Assembly (NCBI GenBank): GCA_010645155.1
Contig: JAAGOF010000100.1
Coordinates: 88,421-152,420 of the forward strand
Direction of reading: 5' to 3'
DNA: 64,000 bases
Origin: Tigriopus japonicus
Lineage: Eukaryota; Arthropoda; Copepoda; Harpacticoida; Harpacticidae
Part shown: piece by piece, positions 23,766 through 35,927 of the stretch
How the letters are laid out: the number at the start of each line of letters is the position of its first letter
How positions within the stretch are numbered: position 1 is the first letter of the stretch
The notes under the pieces: generated by a model
The model's database searches: none
The model's input: the letters and a program-made list of their open reading frames with translations, nothing else
Told to the model about the DNA's origin: nothing
Position numbers and translations under genes: made by a program

Positions 23766-24220
23766 TTAATAATAATGTCAACAAGTGACCACTATAAAAC
23801 CAGTGAAATTTTCGGCCAGAAAATAGGCGAATTGAGTGCAATTCACAACAAAAAATATTACACATTTAGGGCCAAAAGACTGCACTTCTATCCCAGCCCT
23901 TTTTATAACATATCCCATCATTCATATCTTCTTCAAGAATTCTAGGAAACACAATATCCACGAGAATTGAGAATTGTTGAATTTGAGTTTCACATAGTCA
24001 CTCACATAGAGAGATAAGCACAATTTTGAGGGACCCATCAGGGACATACATTTGTATATGGCAAAAGAGAGAAAAACCCGAAAAACCTGGGTGGGATTGT
24101 AGCCAGAGTTGCCAGGCGGCAAACCTCTTTTGGAAGAAACTTTTGGTTCCATTTATTCAATTAAATCGTCAATCATGGGTAAACAGGTCAAAAATGGACC
24201 AGTCACACTGAAACATCGTA

Positions 24221-24687
24221 GCCACGGGGTGGGCATACAGAAGATTTTGTTGGACAAGTTACTGTTGTCGAATAGCAAAGGTTAGATGTGAAAACTTCAT
24301 TTTTTCCATAGCGCATAGAGACGTGTAAAGTACTATACTGGCATGATTTTTGAGCTTTGTGGGCTAATCAGGCTGCGCCACAATCGTTGCAAAAACTACG
24401 ATGATCAAAGCTCATCCAGGCTCTCCAAGACTTTGAACGCAAAATTACCCGTAATGAACAGAAATTAGTCTAGTTTTTGGTTGCTAGCTCTTGCGTTCAA
24501 CACTCAATTTGAATAGGCATGGTCGAGTACCTGACATGCAAAAAAGCAGAGCTTTGCATCATCTTTAATTACACCAAAGGGTAGTCAACACCTCAAAAAC
24601 TGGAAACACTAAAAGTTTAGGGGCCTGAAAATTGTCCGACAAATCCTTAGCCGAGTCAAGCTGAACATAGCCACTCTGGAACTCTGT
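24221..24687 (-). repeat. Right arm of the widely spaced inverted duplication
   Basis: Reverse complement of the arm at 21931-22242, with conserved outer and inner blocks (24605-24687 and 24221-24320) and about 150 bases of extra or diverged sequence between them. The pair encloses about 2 kb that itself holds a decayed hAT MITE and a SINE. Confidence 0.7.
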
Positions 24688-25481
24688 GATCCCGGCACCT
24701 GATAAATGAATCCTCTTAGTTTTCTGAATCTGAACCATAACACATTGTGTTTACAAATTTCTATACCAACTGGACACGTCTACCATGGAATCCTATTTGG
24801 GAGTTTGGGCCAAATGTTGATTGAGGGAATTAAATTTTCGTTATTTTTATACAATTATTGGTCGACGAAATTTTTCCAACATTTTGGTGACAACGGATTG
24901 CTGGAAAATTTTCTATTTTTTTTTTCAATTTTTGTTTTTAATTTTGACGGCTCGATTTAGATTTAGGCGAAAATGTCAAGTGTAGTGAGCAATATGTAGT
25001 TCATTTTGTGGCGGAAAGTGGCCGAAGGCTTTAAGGGCTTTCCTCTCGCCGATGGTGTGGGCCTATGCGACTCCTAGTCATTATATGATCTGCGGGAATA
25101 ACTATATAAATTACGATATATACTTGGGTGCAGGAGCTACATCTTCAAAGGGTGGAGGAAAGTGGCAAATTTGTACAATTTTGCCATTGTAACCAAAGTT
25201 TTGCCAATCGTCAATTTCATAAATCAGGAAAAACTCCATTTGAAAAGCCTTAAGTCGTCACCTATGCATTCGCTGTACCATGGCATTCTTTTTGAAAACG
25301 GCAACTATTTTGCCAATTTTCTTCCCAAAAAATCTGGCAATCATGTTTCAACTTCAATCGTGCTCACTTGCCGTCATCAAACTCACTAGCTTGGTAAATA
25401 TTGCGACGAAGATTAGAGAGCGGAGAGCAAACTCCAAGCCGCTGCTTAGTAACGATTTTCATCTTCGACAAGCCAAGCAAT

Positions 25482-25502
25482 AAGCCAGCCAGCCAGCCAG
25501 CC
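25482..25502. repeat. (AGCC)n microsatellite
   Basis: About five copies of AGCC just upstream of the FGF-receptor gene, within its probable 5' UTR or promoter. Confidence 0.75.
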
Positions 25503-25640
25503 TCGTTGATCTCCCCGTGTTTGTCCCCATTTTTGCTTCCAGTCCAACAACGGTTCCTTTCGTAAGATGGTATCCCCTTTTCCGCCTCCTTCTCGTTCCC
25601 TTTCTCCCTGTCCCGGGCGGCAAATGCAGGGCTTTCCAAA

Positions 25641-26294
25641 ATGATCCGTCTCCGTCTCAAGGTGTTTCTCGCGGGACTCTGTGTGGTTGTTGCGGGCTTT
25701 CGGCCGTCGTATGGCCGTCAAGACGAGTACGCTCCATTTTTTGTGGGTCGTGAAATGCCGCCGAGCATCCACGAGACCGCCGCCCATCAGATTGACATCA
25801 AGTGTAAAGCCAGGGGCAATCCCGAACCCAAAGTGAAGTGGTTTAAGAACGACGAGCTCATCGGACCTAAAAGTCGGCGGTTTGAGCCATACCAAATTCG
25901 CCAGTGGAAATTAAGTATCCCGAATGCCACGCCCAATGACAGCGGTGTGTACCGTTGTCAGGTTTCGAATACCAAAGGGACCATTGAAAGGAACACGACG
26001 GTCACGGTCCTGACTCAAAGGATCGCCGGTCCACCTATTATCAAGAATGATGATCAGCCGCCCAACCAAACCGTGGCCATAGGCGGCAACGTCACTTTCA
26101 AATGCGAGTTAGCCGAGTTGGACCCCGCGGCTCCTCCCAGGATCAAGTGGCTGGCTTACTTTCGAGTGAATGGCTCATTTTATGACGACAATGACAACCC
26201 CAACATGAAAATATTGAAGGAATGTGATCTCAACGCTTCTTGCAACAAGGTCTCGAAGCACACGAATATCAAAAGTCCAGGCCTTGAAGCTCGA
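25641..26294 (+). CDS. FGFR: FGFR-like gene, coding exon 1 (signal peptide, Ig D2-like, most of Ig D3-like)
   Basis: 218 codons ending GCTCGA before GTAAGA (phase 0). The signal peptide MIRLRLKVFLAGLCVVVAG is followed by the D2-like domain with NDSGVYRC. The D3-like domain has AGPPIIKNDDQPPNQTVAIG and N-glycosylation sites (N118 and N142 among several). A 5' UTR acceptor may lie at 25542 (TTGCTTCCAG); this is unproven. Confidence 0.93.
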
Positions 26295-28331
26295 GTAAGA
26301 TCTAATTCTATTATCTTGTAATGGGATTGAAATCTGTTAGCACTCTTTTATGGATAGCTTTAATTGTCAGTAAATACTGTACAAATAGGAGGCTTGGAGA
26401 AATGTAAAATTGAACTTGTAAGTCGACGTAAAGCTCATAAAACGGGTAAGTTCATAAAGTGTGCATTTATTGTTTGTATTTTTCTGTACGTCTCAACCAA
26501 AACTCTGAGTAGTAGAATAATTCCATAATTGACCGAATTAGCGAGCCTCTAGTCGGGAAGCACAAACCCGACTGATGCCCCATTCGGAACCGGTGTTCTC
26601 ACTTTAGCTAAAATGTGGTTCATTTTTTGTATTGCAGATGCTGCTTATCTCCAATGTTACTGAGGAAGATTATGGTCGGTATAGCTGTGTGATTGAAAAT
26701 AATTACGGAAGCGCCAACAGGTCTTTCCGAATTGATCCGGTTCATTTATCCATCTCGTCCTCGTCGTCCTCCTTTGAATACGTTATTGCCATCCCAACGG
26801 CAATATCCGTCGGATTAGTGATCCTGGTAGTTACGATATCTTTGGGACTGGTCTTGTTCTATTGTCGAAAATATCGCACTGAAATGCTGGAGAAAAATGA
26901 TGCGGTTTACAAACTAACTAAAGTTCTCATTATTACCCAACAAGAGCATTTTCATCAAAAGGACCAAAAAGATGGGATCAATGACAAAATAATCGAACCT
27001 CTGGTAGAAATTGAAAAACGGTAGGTCAACGCATGTATTTCTCGTTGCATGCCCAATGCAGACTTTGTTTATTCTCGGACGAAATCATTTTTCTTTAGCT
27101 CGGAATTGGTCCATGGCTCAATACATGATCATGAGACGGACTTCATTTTCCCTACTTCCGATCCCTATTGGGAACTAGACCGAGACCACCTCCAATGGGC
27201 TCGTGTGCTTGGCGAAGGAGAATTTGGCCAGGTGAAACTGGCCTTCATGAAACAAAAGTTAAACCCATCCAAAACTCGTCGTTTACCATGTCGGGTGGCC
27301 GTGAAAATGCTCAGAGAGCATCACACAGACGACGAGATTGTGGAGTTGGTGAAGGAAATGGAAATCATGAAACATGCCGGAAATCATCCGAATATCATCA
27401 ATCTCTTGGGCGTATGTACTCAGCCCCATGGCAAGCCCTTCTACCTTGTGATAGAATACGCCGAGTACGGCTCGTTGAAAGAGTTTCTTCAAGCCCACCG
27501 ACCCAGTCCCCTTTCACCCAGTTCGCCTCTGTTGGAAACCTCTGCCTCGCCAACATTGAGCACCTCTCAATTCGAGGGCTATGAAATCCCAATCTCGATG
27601 AGGAATGGGGACTTCATTTCGTGGGGAATCGATCTCAATCTCATGTTGGAAATGGGACGTGAAATCGCGAGTGGGATGGCCTTTCTAACGTCCAAGAACA
27701 TTGTTCACAGGGATCTCGCAGCTCGAAACATTCTTGTGGCCAAGTCCGAGGAGCAGAAACTCATCATGAAAATCGCTGACTTCGGATTGGCTAGGTTAGA
27801 TCATTGGAAATTCACTCTGAGCCAAATACTTGCAATGAAATGGGTTCTTTCTCTTTTTTTCTAGGGATGTTACCACCAAATTGTACTATCGCAAAGTCAC
27901 TAGTGGAAAACTGCCCATCAAGTGGATGGCTCCAGAAGCCATCTTTGAACGAATCTTCTCGCCAGCTTCAGATGTGTGGTCATTTGGCGTCGTTCTTTGG
28001 GAGATTTTGACGTTGGCCAAGTCTCCGTACGGAAAGTTAGATTTGGACTCGTTTATAGAATTCATCTCGTCAGGCAACCGCTTACACCAGCCTTTTAACT
28101 GTCCTGATTCCATGTACAAAATCATGCTTCAATGTTGGGAATATGATCCAAGGCTCAGACCGAGCTTCAACGAACTCTACCAATATCTTGCCCCGATCTC
28201 GCACAGTAAGTCCGTTCTATGGTTATCGTCAAAAAAGACTTCATTTCTGAAAACTTCTTCCTTTATTTTTAGCCGTGGGTAGTAGCAATTACTTAGAGCT
28301 ATCGCCTCCTCCATTTTCAAGTAAAACCTGA
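25641..28331 (+). CDS. FGFR: Fibroblast growth factor receptor-like tyrosine kinase, five coding exons
   Basis: Exons 25641-26294, 26638-27020, 27099-27794, 27865-28205 and 28273-28331 join in frame to 710 residues. FGF receptors are plasma-membrane kinases that dimerise on FGF and heparan sulfate and signal through Ras/MAPK and PLC-gamma. The order is: signal peptide (1-25); Ig domain like FGFR D2 (C55, W67, C106); Ig domain like D3 (C155, W170, C235) with the FGFR-type stretch RIKWLAYFRVNGS; TM helix (about 267-292); and kinase domain. The kinase has glycine loop GEGEFGQV at 384-391, K415, alpha-C E432, HPNIINLLGVCTQ, a Ser/Pro-rich insert, HRDLAARN at 549-556, DFG at 573-575 and tandem Y585-Y586. 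The tail NYLELS (Y698) resembles the PLC-gamma docking site EYLDLS. All catalytic residues are present. D1 and an acid box are absent. The start is the ATG before the signal peptide. Confidence 0.95.
26638..27020 (+). CDS. FGFR: FGFR-like gene, coding exon 2 (end of D3, TM, juxtamembrane)
   Basis: The acceptor TATTGCAG ends at 26637 and the donor is ACG before GTAGGT. It encodes MLLISNVTEEDYGRYSCVIE, the end of the D3 Ig fold, then a Ser-rich stalk. The TM helix (IAIPTAISVGLVILVVTISL) is followed by the stop-transfer sequence CRKYR and a juxtamembrane segment. Confidence 0.92.
27099..27794 (+). CDS. FGFR: FGFR-like gene, coding exon 3 (kinase N-lobe to DFG)
   Basis: The acceptor TTCTTTAG ends at 27098 and the donor is CTAG before GTTAGA. 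The exon carries the glycine loop, VAVK lysine, alpha-C glutamate, hinge (VIEYAEYGSL), a kinase insert of about 30 residues rich in Ser, Pro and Thr, the catalytic loop HRDLAARN and DFG. Introns of only 78 and 70 bases flank it. Confidence 0.95.
27865..28205 (+). CDS. FGFR: FGFR-like gene, coding exon 4 (activation loop and kinase C-lobe)
   Basis: The acceptor TTTTCTAG ends at 27864 and the donor is CACA before GTAAGT. It encodes RDVTTKLYYRKVTSGKLPIK with the tandem tyrosines and the KWMAPEA motif. SDVWSFGVVLWEILTL and the CWEYDPRLRPSF motif of subdomain XI follow. Confidence 0.95.
28273..28331 (+). CDS. FGFR: FGFR-like gene, last coding exon (C-terminal tail)
   Basis: The acceptor TTTATTTTTAG ends at 28272. 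It encodes the 18-residue tail VGSSNYLELSPPPFSSKT after a split Thr codon, then TGA. NYLELS aligns with the EYLDLS tail of vertebrate FGFRs, whose Tyr binds PLC-gamma. Confidence 0.88.
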
Positions 28332-28512
28332 TCGTCCATCGCCGCCAAAGGACTTTGCTCAACTCTCGTGACTACTTTTTAGATTTGGGTAGTCTTTTTG
28401 TCTCCGATGCCGCTAATTGTGTACGTTCTCTGTACATATATGTATAAATATCATTATGAAGGATTCATTTCGTTGTTGCGAAGTTTGCTATGTTACAAAA
28501 ACATGTCTTAAA

Positions 28513-28518
28513 AATAAA
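28513..28518 (+). terminator. Poly(A) signal AATAAA for the FGFR-like gene
   Basis: AATAAA in TTAAAAATAAATATACTGTG, 182 bases after the TGA at 28331, in the right orientation and at a usual distance. Confidence 0.65.
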
Positions 28519-31500
28519 TATACTGTGTATGAGACGCTCTTGAATGTTGTCTTCTATACAGTAGGGATATACAAGTAGGGCTCTCTTGTACGAAGGTTTA
28601 TGATCCAAGCAATCATTTACGGCGAATTACGTCTCTTCTTATTCCGTCGTTGTTCCCAGGGTCCGACTGAATCGCTTTTTGCCTAAATCCCTATCCCTAA
28701 GCCAGACCAAAATGCTCAAGCTCATGTTTTATTAGTCAATATTAGCGACAGCCCGATCATTAAGTTGTGGAGATTGTTTGGGTTTTTTCAAGTCGAGATA
28801 AGAAATTTGCGTCGACTTGAATTCGTCGCACTTGTTCTTCACAAAGAGAAATTGACACAAATGACAAATTAGCATACTACGCAACAGATTTGGAAGTGGA
28901 CATTGGACAATTGCATTAGAAGAGTCTGTTTGTCCAAGATGGGCCTTGAAATGTAGGGCATTAGTAATGTCACTCCTTGTAATGCTATTAATACAACTCT
29001 ATTGCAAGACTCTTTTTCTTCCACCTATCCTTTAGCCTGGTATTCATTTTTCAATATGTTCACGTAAGACAACTGCTTCATTTGGGTCCATTTTCTTAGT
29101 GAGTGTAGCTTTGATTTTGGACAGAACGTTGTGGAAGTTGATTCGTTTGGATACCAAAATACATTCACCCGTTCCACGCCTTAAAAATCGCCCTGTATTT
29201 CCCCGTTGACAAATTTCCCAGAACTGTCCCGCGTTTGAAGCTAACTCTGACAATGGTAGAGTTTGCTACAAAAATCTGAGACAAATTTTGCATATGTAGA
29301 GTATTTGAAGGTACCGTGAATCGTTGGCGGAAGACATATCTTGAGTTTGCACTCGAAGCAATGCCAAACAAAATCATCTCGATTCTGTCACACTTCCTGA
29401 GGTCGAATTTATGGGTGCTTTTCAACAGAAATCAAATGCCAATATGCTCGGATGTCGACATTGTATATGGTTTCCTGACAGTAACTTCGAATTGAATCCT
29501 TATGACTGCTGACATTTGTATCAAACTTGCTGACCTTTTTCGCTTCTTTTCGACCCATTCCAAAACGCTCTAGATCGATCAGTCATAAAAGCTGAGGTTA
29601 TCAGGAAGAAGGCAATGAAAAGGTTTGTATGTATACCTCCGTAGAAAGGTTTTCTGGTCATGCACCTAATGTATGGTTGCCACTTTCCACCCAATAGCAC
29701 AACCCTAAGCCTCAGTTTGTGGCGAACAAGTATGAAATGGTTCAGCATTAAAGTAGATCAATGGCCGTATCGACGATAACAACAACAAAACAGCCGCCAT
29801 CACAACAACACCACCCCGAATGAATACATAGTACAACCTGCATGCAGTTATATGTCTACACGTCGTATACGTTGATATGAAGTTCTTGACCTTTACCACT
29901 CCCAGCTTGAATGTGTGAGTATGATGACTATGCATGTGAAGGATGTTCCAGTTGCCTTGATTGTCTTTCCTGACCAACAAATTCGGCATTTACTTAGTTG
30001 ATAAAGCCGTGTGGGTCGCCAAAAACCTATGAACGGATCTTTCGAAACGGTTGTTTATGGGGTGGTGGGATGAGGATGAGGCCACAACATCTACGTAACT
30101 CCATCAAGTGTTGGCACGGCTCCGATTGTTAAAAGACTTATTTTCGGATCCAAATTATCTTCAACCCACTTTCATTTTTTAATTGTAAGTCAATTAAATT
30201 CAGGCCCTCAAATTGAGGTTAAACTCCCGCAAAAAATTAGCCTATACCAATTTAGGTTAAAGCAAGTTAAGATACAAATTTTTGGGTTCACATTTGTAAG
30301 TGACATCACAATCAATTGTTGCTTAGCAATATCCTTGCAATTGTTGGGCTCGAAAACACAATGGGTTTTGTAATGAGCTTGTTTATTCATTGTTTATTTT
30401 ACCCAAGATGGGAGATGATTGAGAAAATGAGAAAACATCACCGGCATACTCTCGGGTGTAAATCGACTTGGCCACAATACCCCCTTAACAATAGTTATAA
30501 TTGTCATATCCTAAAAGACAGCTCGTTTGGCGGAAGCTCTTTTCAATGAGGAATTTAACCATCCAGAGCGTTTTACACTTACGTAGTTAACTAACCCATT
30601 GTTATTTGAAGAATGGAAATAATCGACTGATGAACTTGCCAATTTTGCCAAAATGATTTCAGTCCTTTTATGTAACAGTTAGAATTCCTTGCCACGCACG
30701 ATCTGGCCACGTTGAATTGTTTTAGAATCGAGATCTTGCCAACGGCACCGTTTCCAAGCCATTGATGACAAAGTTATACCGACCAAGCACATATGAGAAT
30801 GCATCTGGGTTGATCAAAAAAGTTGTCTGTCGATAAATCTTGCTCTTACTATTACCCTTTTATGATTTGGTGGAGCAGAGCCCCCATTTCACACCTCTAG
30901 CATCGTCAGGAAGTACGCTCTTCCTGATTTCTGCATGCAGCGACAGTGTGGTTTTTGGTTCAGTTTGGTCCCCTTCCATGGCGTTATTATTTTTGCTTTG
31001 CCAAAGCTCAACATCGACACCACTTTCGACTTCCCCACTCACTCATGCGCTTATCAACCATACACCTTGCTTGTTATCCCATCAAAAGAGTCAGAACGAG
31101 GTGATGGACGTGCTCATATTTCTGGTCCCCATAAATAGTAGATCACATCAGACAAGAATGCCACAGGCCTTGATGAATGCGCTTGAGAACGCTTAGAATT
31201 TCCTTTCAAGTAAAAACAATACCCGCGAATACCATCTTGGTTGGAATCGGCCGCTTAATTGATGCGGTGTTTTCTGCTTTGTCTGTTCCTGCCTTTGCCA
31301 CAACCGGAAGCTCAGTGATTTGGCTTATCCCATACTTCACAGCCACTAAACCAAACATTTCTGACCAGAGGAACCAAAAATTACAATCCTCTCGAGAGTT
31401 TCAAAGCGACTTTGGCATTTTTTTCTGGTCGATCAAACTTGCAATAAAGAACATTTTGGGTTTTGCAAGGTAGGGATAAAGAAACCTAAACATTGATAGT

Positions 31501-33970
31501 CGAGCTACGATTTCGAGTCGTGTTTTTCCAACTATGAAATACACGAATTATTTTGAGATGAGCTCAGAGACGTATCTTGAAACCGTACCCTATACGCCAA
31601 TGTCTTAGATGTGCTGTTGTGAAGTATCCCGTAGGTGTTTTTTCGTCTTGAACTGGACTTAAAGGAGCTATGATCTTTTTGCAGTCTTAATGTCAATATT
31701 TCTGGCAACGATTTCCCCCTCGCAAGGCTTCAATTTGCTTCGCTTTGAATGCAAACTTTTGATAGTCAGGGTCAACCGCATTCCAAAGCACATGGGTCAT
31801 AATATGATATCTTTTTATGGACACAGTACTAGTTCTTCACCTCCAAGATCCCAGAACAACCCAACAATGGCGATTTTAAGCCAGTAAGCAATCCGGGCAA
31901 GTACAAACACTGGCCTCTCGGGGCCTATTTCTTAAATACCGAGCACGGAGAGAGACAAAAAGAAAATCCATTGGCCGGCAACTCGCATATCTTACATCTT
32001 CTTTTTGTATACATGCAATTTGACGCATGACTGTATGTAGTCCATATAAAACTGGTTACAATGGCAACAATGAGAGCGGAAGGATGAGCGTCGTAAGATA
32101 GTATCCTTCAAGCCTACGTACACCTTTCAACCGATCAATAGACAATAGGAATGAACTTGGCCTGGATTTGACTCGGAGCTCGTTTTTTGCTCATCTGTGT
32201 CACCATGGGTGGGCAGGGGTTTCATAAATGTATCATTGATGTTTGTAGGCTCTAAACGAAAGAAGTGAGAAAACATATTTTGGAGCTCGTTCGAATCACT
32301 TCTGGTTGCTGGGATTCGAGGATTCTATATACACAACGTCTAAGTCTCACGGCTCTCACTCACGCCCCATCACGAAATCAAGATCGTCTCACGAAATTCC
32401 GATTCACGGCGTTAGTGTTAACCCCTCGATATGAAAAATGGCGAGGCAAGGGAGGAGGAGAATAAGTATTAGAAGAGGGAAGAGGTGGAGAGATGAGAGG
32501 GCGGCACCAGCCGTCATGTCGTTGAATGTGAAGTGAACGTGCTCTGTTTAGCTTGCGGATGCTGTGTCTTCTTGGCACCTTAGCAAATCTTTATTGGAGT
32601 CATTCAAAGCCATTCTTCAAGACCCATTTAGAATGTGCAACTTGTCTTTGCAATTTGTAGTCGGAGGGTCACACAAGCGGAAGTGCTCGATTTTTGCTCA
32701 ACGCAGTAGGTTCTACCAGAAGTCCTACATATGTAGGTGCGCAGATCGACTTGAGAAGGCAAGAAACACTCTAACAACAACAACGCCGAATGGGTAATGG
32801 AGTCGAGTGAGTGAGTGAGTGAATAGATGGATGGAAGAATATGGGGATTTAATGGCAATGCTTCACAAGGCTGACGTTCTTGACGAGTATCAAGATGAAT
32901 AGAAATTACCCACCGCTTAAGAAATGTTGCCAGGTTGAATGAATATGAATGCTTCTGAGTGAGCGTGCCAGCTTGCTACCAAAATTGGTCATTCGCCGCC
33001 CATTTTGGCCTCCATCATCCACAAACGGAAACAACAGGAATTTCGATGGAATCGGAATCAAGAACCCCATACCACTATGTGCGTGTTTCCTCATGTAAAT
33101 GGTGCGAAAAATAATGGGGATTAGTGCGCTATCTTGGAATCAAGGAACTCATTGGGGAGCATGGCCACGGTATTGTACCTTTACGGATGCTGGTGGCATG
33201 ATAACCGGGTAGTGGGTGCATTGTATTCCAACCCACACAATGACGCTGAATTCATTGAAATCTTGAACCTCTCAATGAATACTTTCGTTATTGGACTTGA
33301 TTATTGGACAAAGTGGACGACAGAGGAGCAAATATGGGTGCAGTTTGACTCGCACTCCATTGTTCCGTGATCAGAGACATTGTCTTCTCCATTTCGAACA
33401 TTTCGCGTATTAGCAAAAACAATCGGAAGAGTCATTTTTTGTATCCATTCCTTGAAGTGAGATTTTTGGCATCCATTGTGATCCAGAATTTGAGTACGAG
33501 GGATATCCAGACTATAGAGTTCTAATCCAAGCTTAAAAAATTCGCCAATAGGTGGTGTGAAGGGAGCGGTGGGGTAAGAACTTTGTCCTACGCTCACACA
33601 ACGTTTCTCTTTACTTGTCCTACCTTCCCCGCCATGCATTGGCGTCTATTTTAGGCTTGGTTTTTTTTAAATCCTTCAGAGGTAGACTGGGCTTATAGCT
33701 CTTTTAAAAGAACGATTTTGGGGTCTGTGTAAAATATCGAAATGCAGCTTTATCTCTTATAGGCAGATGTTAGTTTTCATGTTTTATTGGTCTCCACAAG
33801 GGTTCCCAAAATATTAATATATCATGAAAAGCAAGATCTTTACTATTCAAAATATTGGAATTTAACGAGTTTCTTGCTCCTGACGTTCATTTTTAAAATC
33901 GTGCAGGGGTCGCCCAAGGCCCAAACACCCAATTCATGGGCACTTCAGGTCAAACAAGAAGCGTTGGAAT
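28519..33970. other. No supportable gene
   Basis: Many overlapping short ORFs on both strands, none with a recognisable domain, signal peptide plus poly(A) signal, or splice pattern. A small GAGT tandem repeat lies near 32803-32822. I saw no transposon ends with target duplications. Confidence 0.4.
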
Positions 33971-34385
33971 CATGGAGTGGGAGGCTAGCAATGAGACTTA
34001 TGGTTTCCAATAGAAACGAATCAATTGCGTTCTTCTGCAAATGAGACTTTGCTTGCATTAGGGAGACGACGTATTTCAATTTTCAGCTCAATCGAATGCT
34101 GAGGTGAAACGTTATGTCCTCTCAAACTTGTGTAGTGAAGAGAGGATAGAATGAATGAGCTCGCCCTTTTGTGGGAAAACGATTACCACAAAAGGGCCAG
34201 TTCATTCATTCTCGGTAGGATTTGCACTAAGCTTTGACAGAGTATAATTTTTGACTCCGATTTTTGAGTTGAAATTTGAAGTACGTCGTCTCCCCAATGC
34301 AAGCAAGGTCTCATTTGCAGAAGAACGTAATTGATCCGTTTCTATTGGAAATCATAATTCCCCCTTGATAGGCTCCCACTCCATA
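33971..34385. repeat. 415-base foldback (long imperfect hairpin)
   Basis: The outer arms are about 33971-34080 and 34268-34385, roughly 85% complementary by eye. Both arms share ATGGAGTGGGAG, TTTCCAATAGAAACG and TTCTTCTGCAAATGAGAC. The central arms (34148-34174 and 34186-34212) pair at about 25 of 27 positions around an 11-base loop. Intermediate segments also pair, but more weakly. No coding sequence and no clear target duplication. It could be a foldback transposon or the template of a hairpin RNA. Confidence 0.85.
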
Positions 34386-35919
34386 ATTCTCACACTTCTT
34401 GGGTCAAATTAGTGGAAAGTGCCTACAACAAGGAAATGATTCTCTCCATTTGCACCTCCCTTTGACGCTCTCTCCCTCGTATCAATACTCATTCGTATTT
34501 CATTCATTCAAAAATCATACACTACCCAGCAATTGATTATAGGAAGGTAAAGATGGATTTGAAAATGTTTAAACTTGCCTAATGAATATCGCGATATTAT
34601 TATTATTTATTACTGCTCGCCAATGAACTACTTACAACACATGCTTTTACAGGCGTGGCCGAAAGATGTTATCAATTGATTGATTCCAGGTACATATCTT
34701 AGGTCATATGCGTAAATGTCTGTTGGTTTGGTGGTTTGTATTTGCTAACAACGGTATTTTTCAGGGCGAATGATTGAATGACTCGAGCAATCATCACTTG
34801 GATCCTCTCCAAGTCCTCCCCTGAACGGTTGGTTGGTATTGAAAATGAATTAATTTGAAGTAGGCTAATACTTAAGCCTGTGCTGTACGTGTTGCCCCAA
34901 AACGACCTTGTGTAAAAATACGAAGGGCAAGAAGTTTTTGAATTAAAACCATTGGAAGCCGTTAGTTCGCACACGATCAAATACCCTATATTTCAACTGT
35001 TGTGCCCCAAGGTGAAGAAACAGATGAAGCAAAAAGCTACAAAAAATGCTCTTTTTCAAGTAAACGAAAACATTAGGGCCGCTTATTTATGGCGTCATCT
35101 ATTTCTTCAAAGGGTTCAGAAACTCTGCCTGGCTTGGCTGAGAGTCAGCTGTTGCAAGCCCGAGTTCCACCAATATCCGGATGTGGGCATCTATCAGCTG
35201 ATTAATTAACTTTTTTGGATTACGCGGTTCCAACGGTACCCAACAATTTCTGTCCGAGCTAGTTGAAGGTTTCGAGTAACACCCACTAAAAACGTAGTCC
35301 TGAGGGTGTCTAGGAGAAAAGATTTTTTTTAAAATTGTCTTTAATAAATATTGTATTGCCTATTCTGAAAAAAGTATAATCTACTCATACACAAATTTCA
35401 GGCAAAATTAACAAGTATTTTGAAACTACACACAAAATCATGAATTTGTGGACTAAAATGAAATCAACGATAGACTGTGAACGCAAACATAACTAACAAA
35501 CGCTCACAATTCACAAATCAGAGTTCGCTAGAAGAGCGGTTTGCTTTTCAATTTAAAATCTCAATCAAAATTTCAAAAAACATCGATTTTCTTGAGTTTG
35601 ATTACAGGATTACAACCTTGTAAATTGAATACACTCTTACTAAGTATGGTCATTCGGAACTTTACAAACAACTGACCTGATTTAGTTCTCGTATCAATCG
35701 ATTTGAACAGTGAACATTCCCAACAAAATGATCCATCAATTTTGGGTCAAAAGCTTGTGTTAAAGCTAAACTGATCCATTAGGTCATTTTCGAAAGCTCA
35801 AGCTACATAAAGCGAGTGCACTAATACAGAGGCAACACCAACGAGGAAGTTGGCACCGTGGGTTGGTGGTCAAGAACGCTGAAAGAGATCAAATTGACTT
35901 GATGCAAGATTATAAAAGC
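34386..35919. other. No supportable gene
   Basis: AT-rich spacer with short chance ORFs only. Confidence 0.4.
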
Positions 35920-35927
35920 CTGATAAT

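Noticed and set aside
25446..25895. 149-codon minus-strand ORF across the start of the FGFR-like gene
   Set aside because: Antisense shadow of a well-supported coding exon.
29044..29425. Pair of overlapping minus-strand ORFs after the FGFR-like gene
   Set aside because: They lie in different frames, have no known domain and have no splice sites that would join them.
33904..33922. CAGGGGTCGCCCAAGGCCC, resembling the end of the CAGGGGTCGGCAAC MITE family
   Set aside because: No matching right end or target duplication was found nearby.
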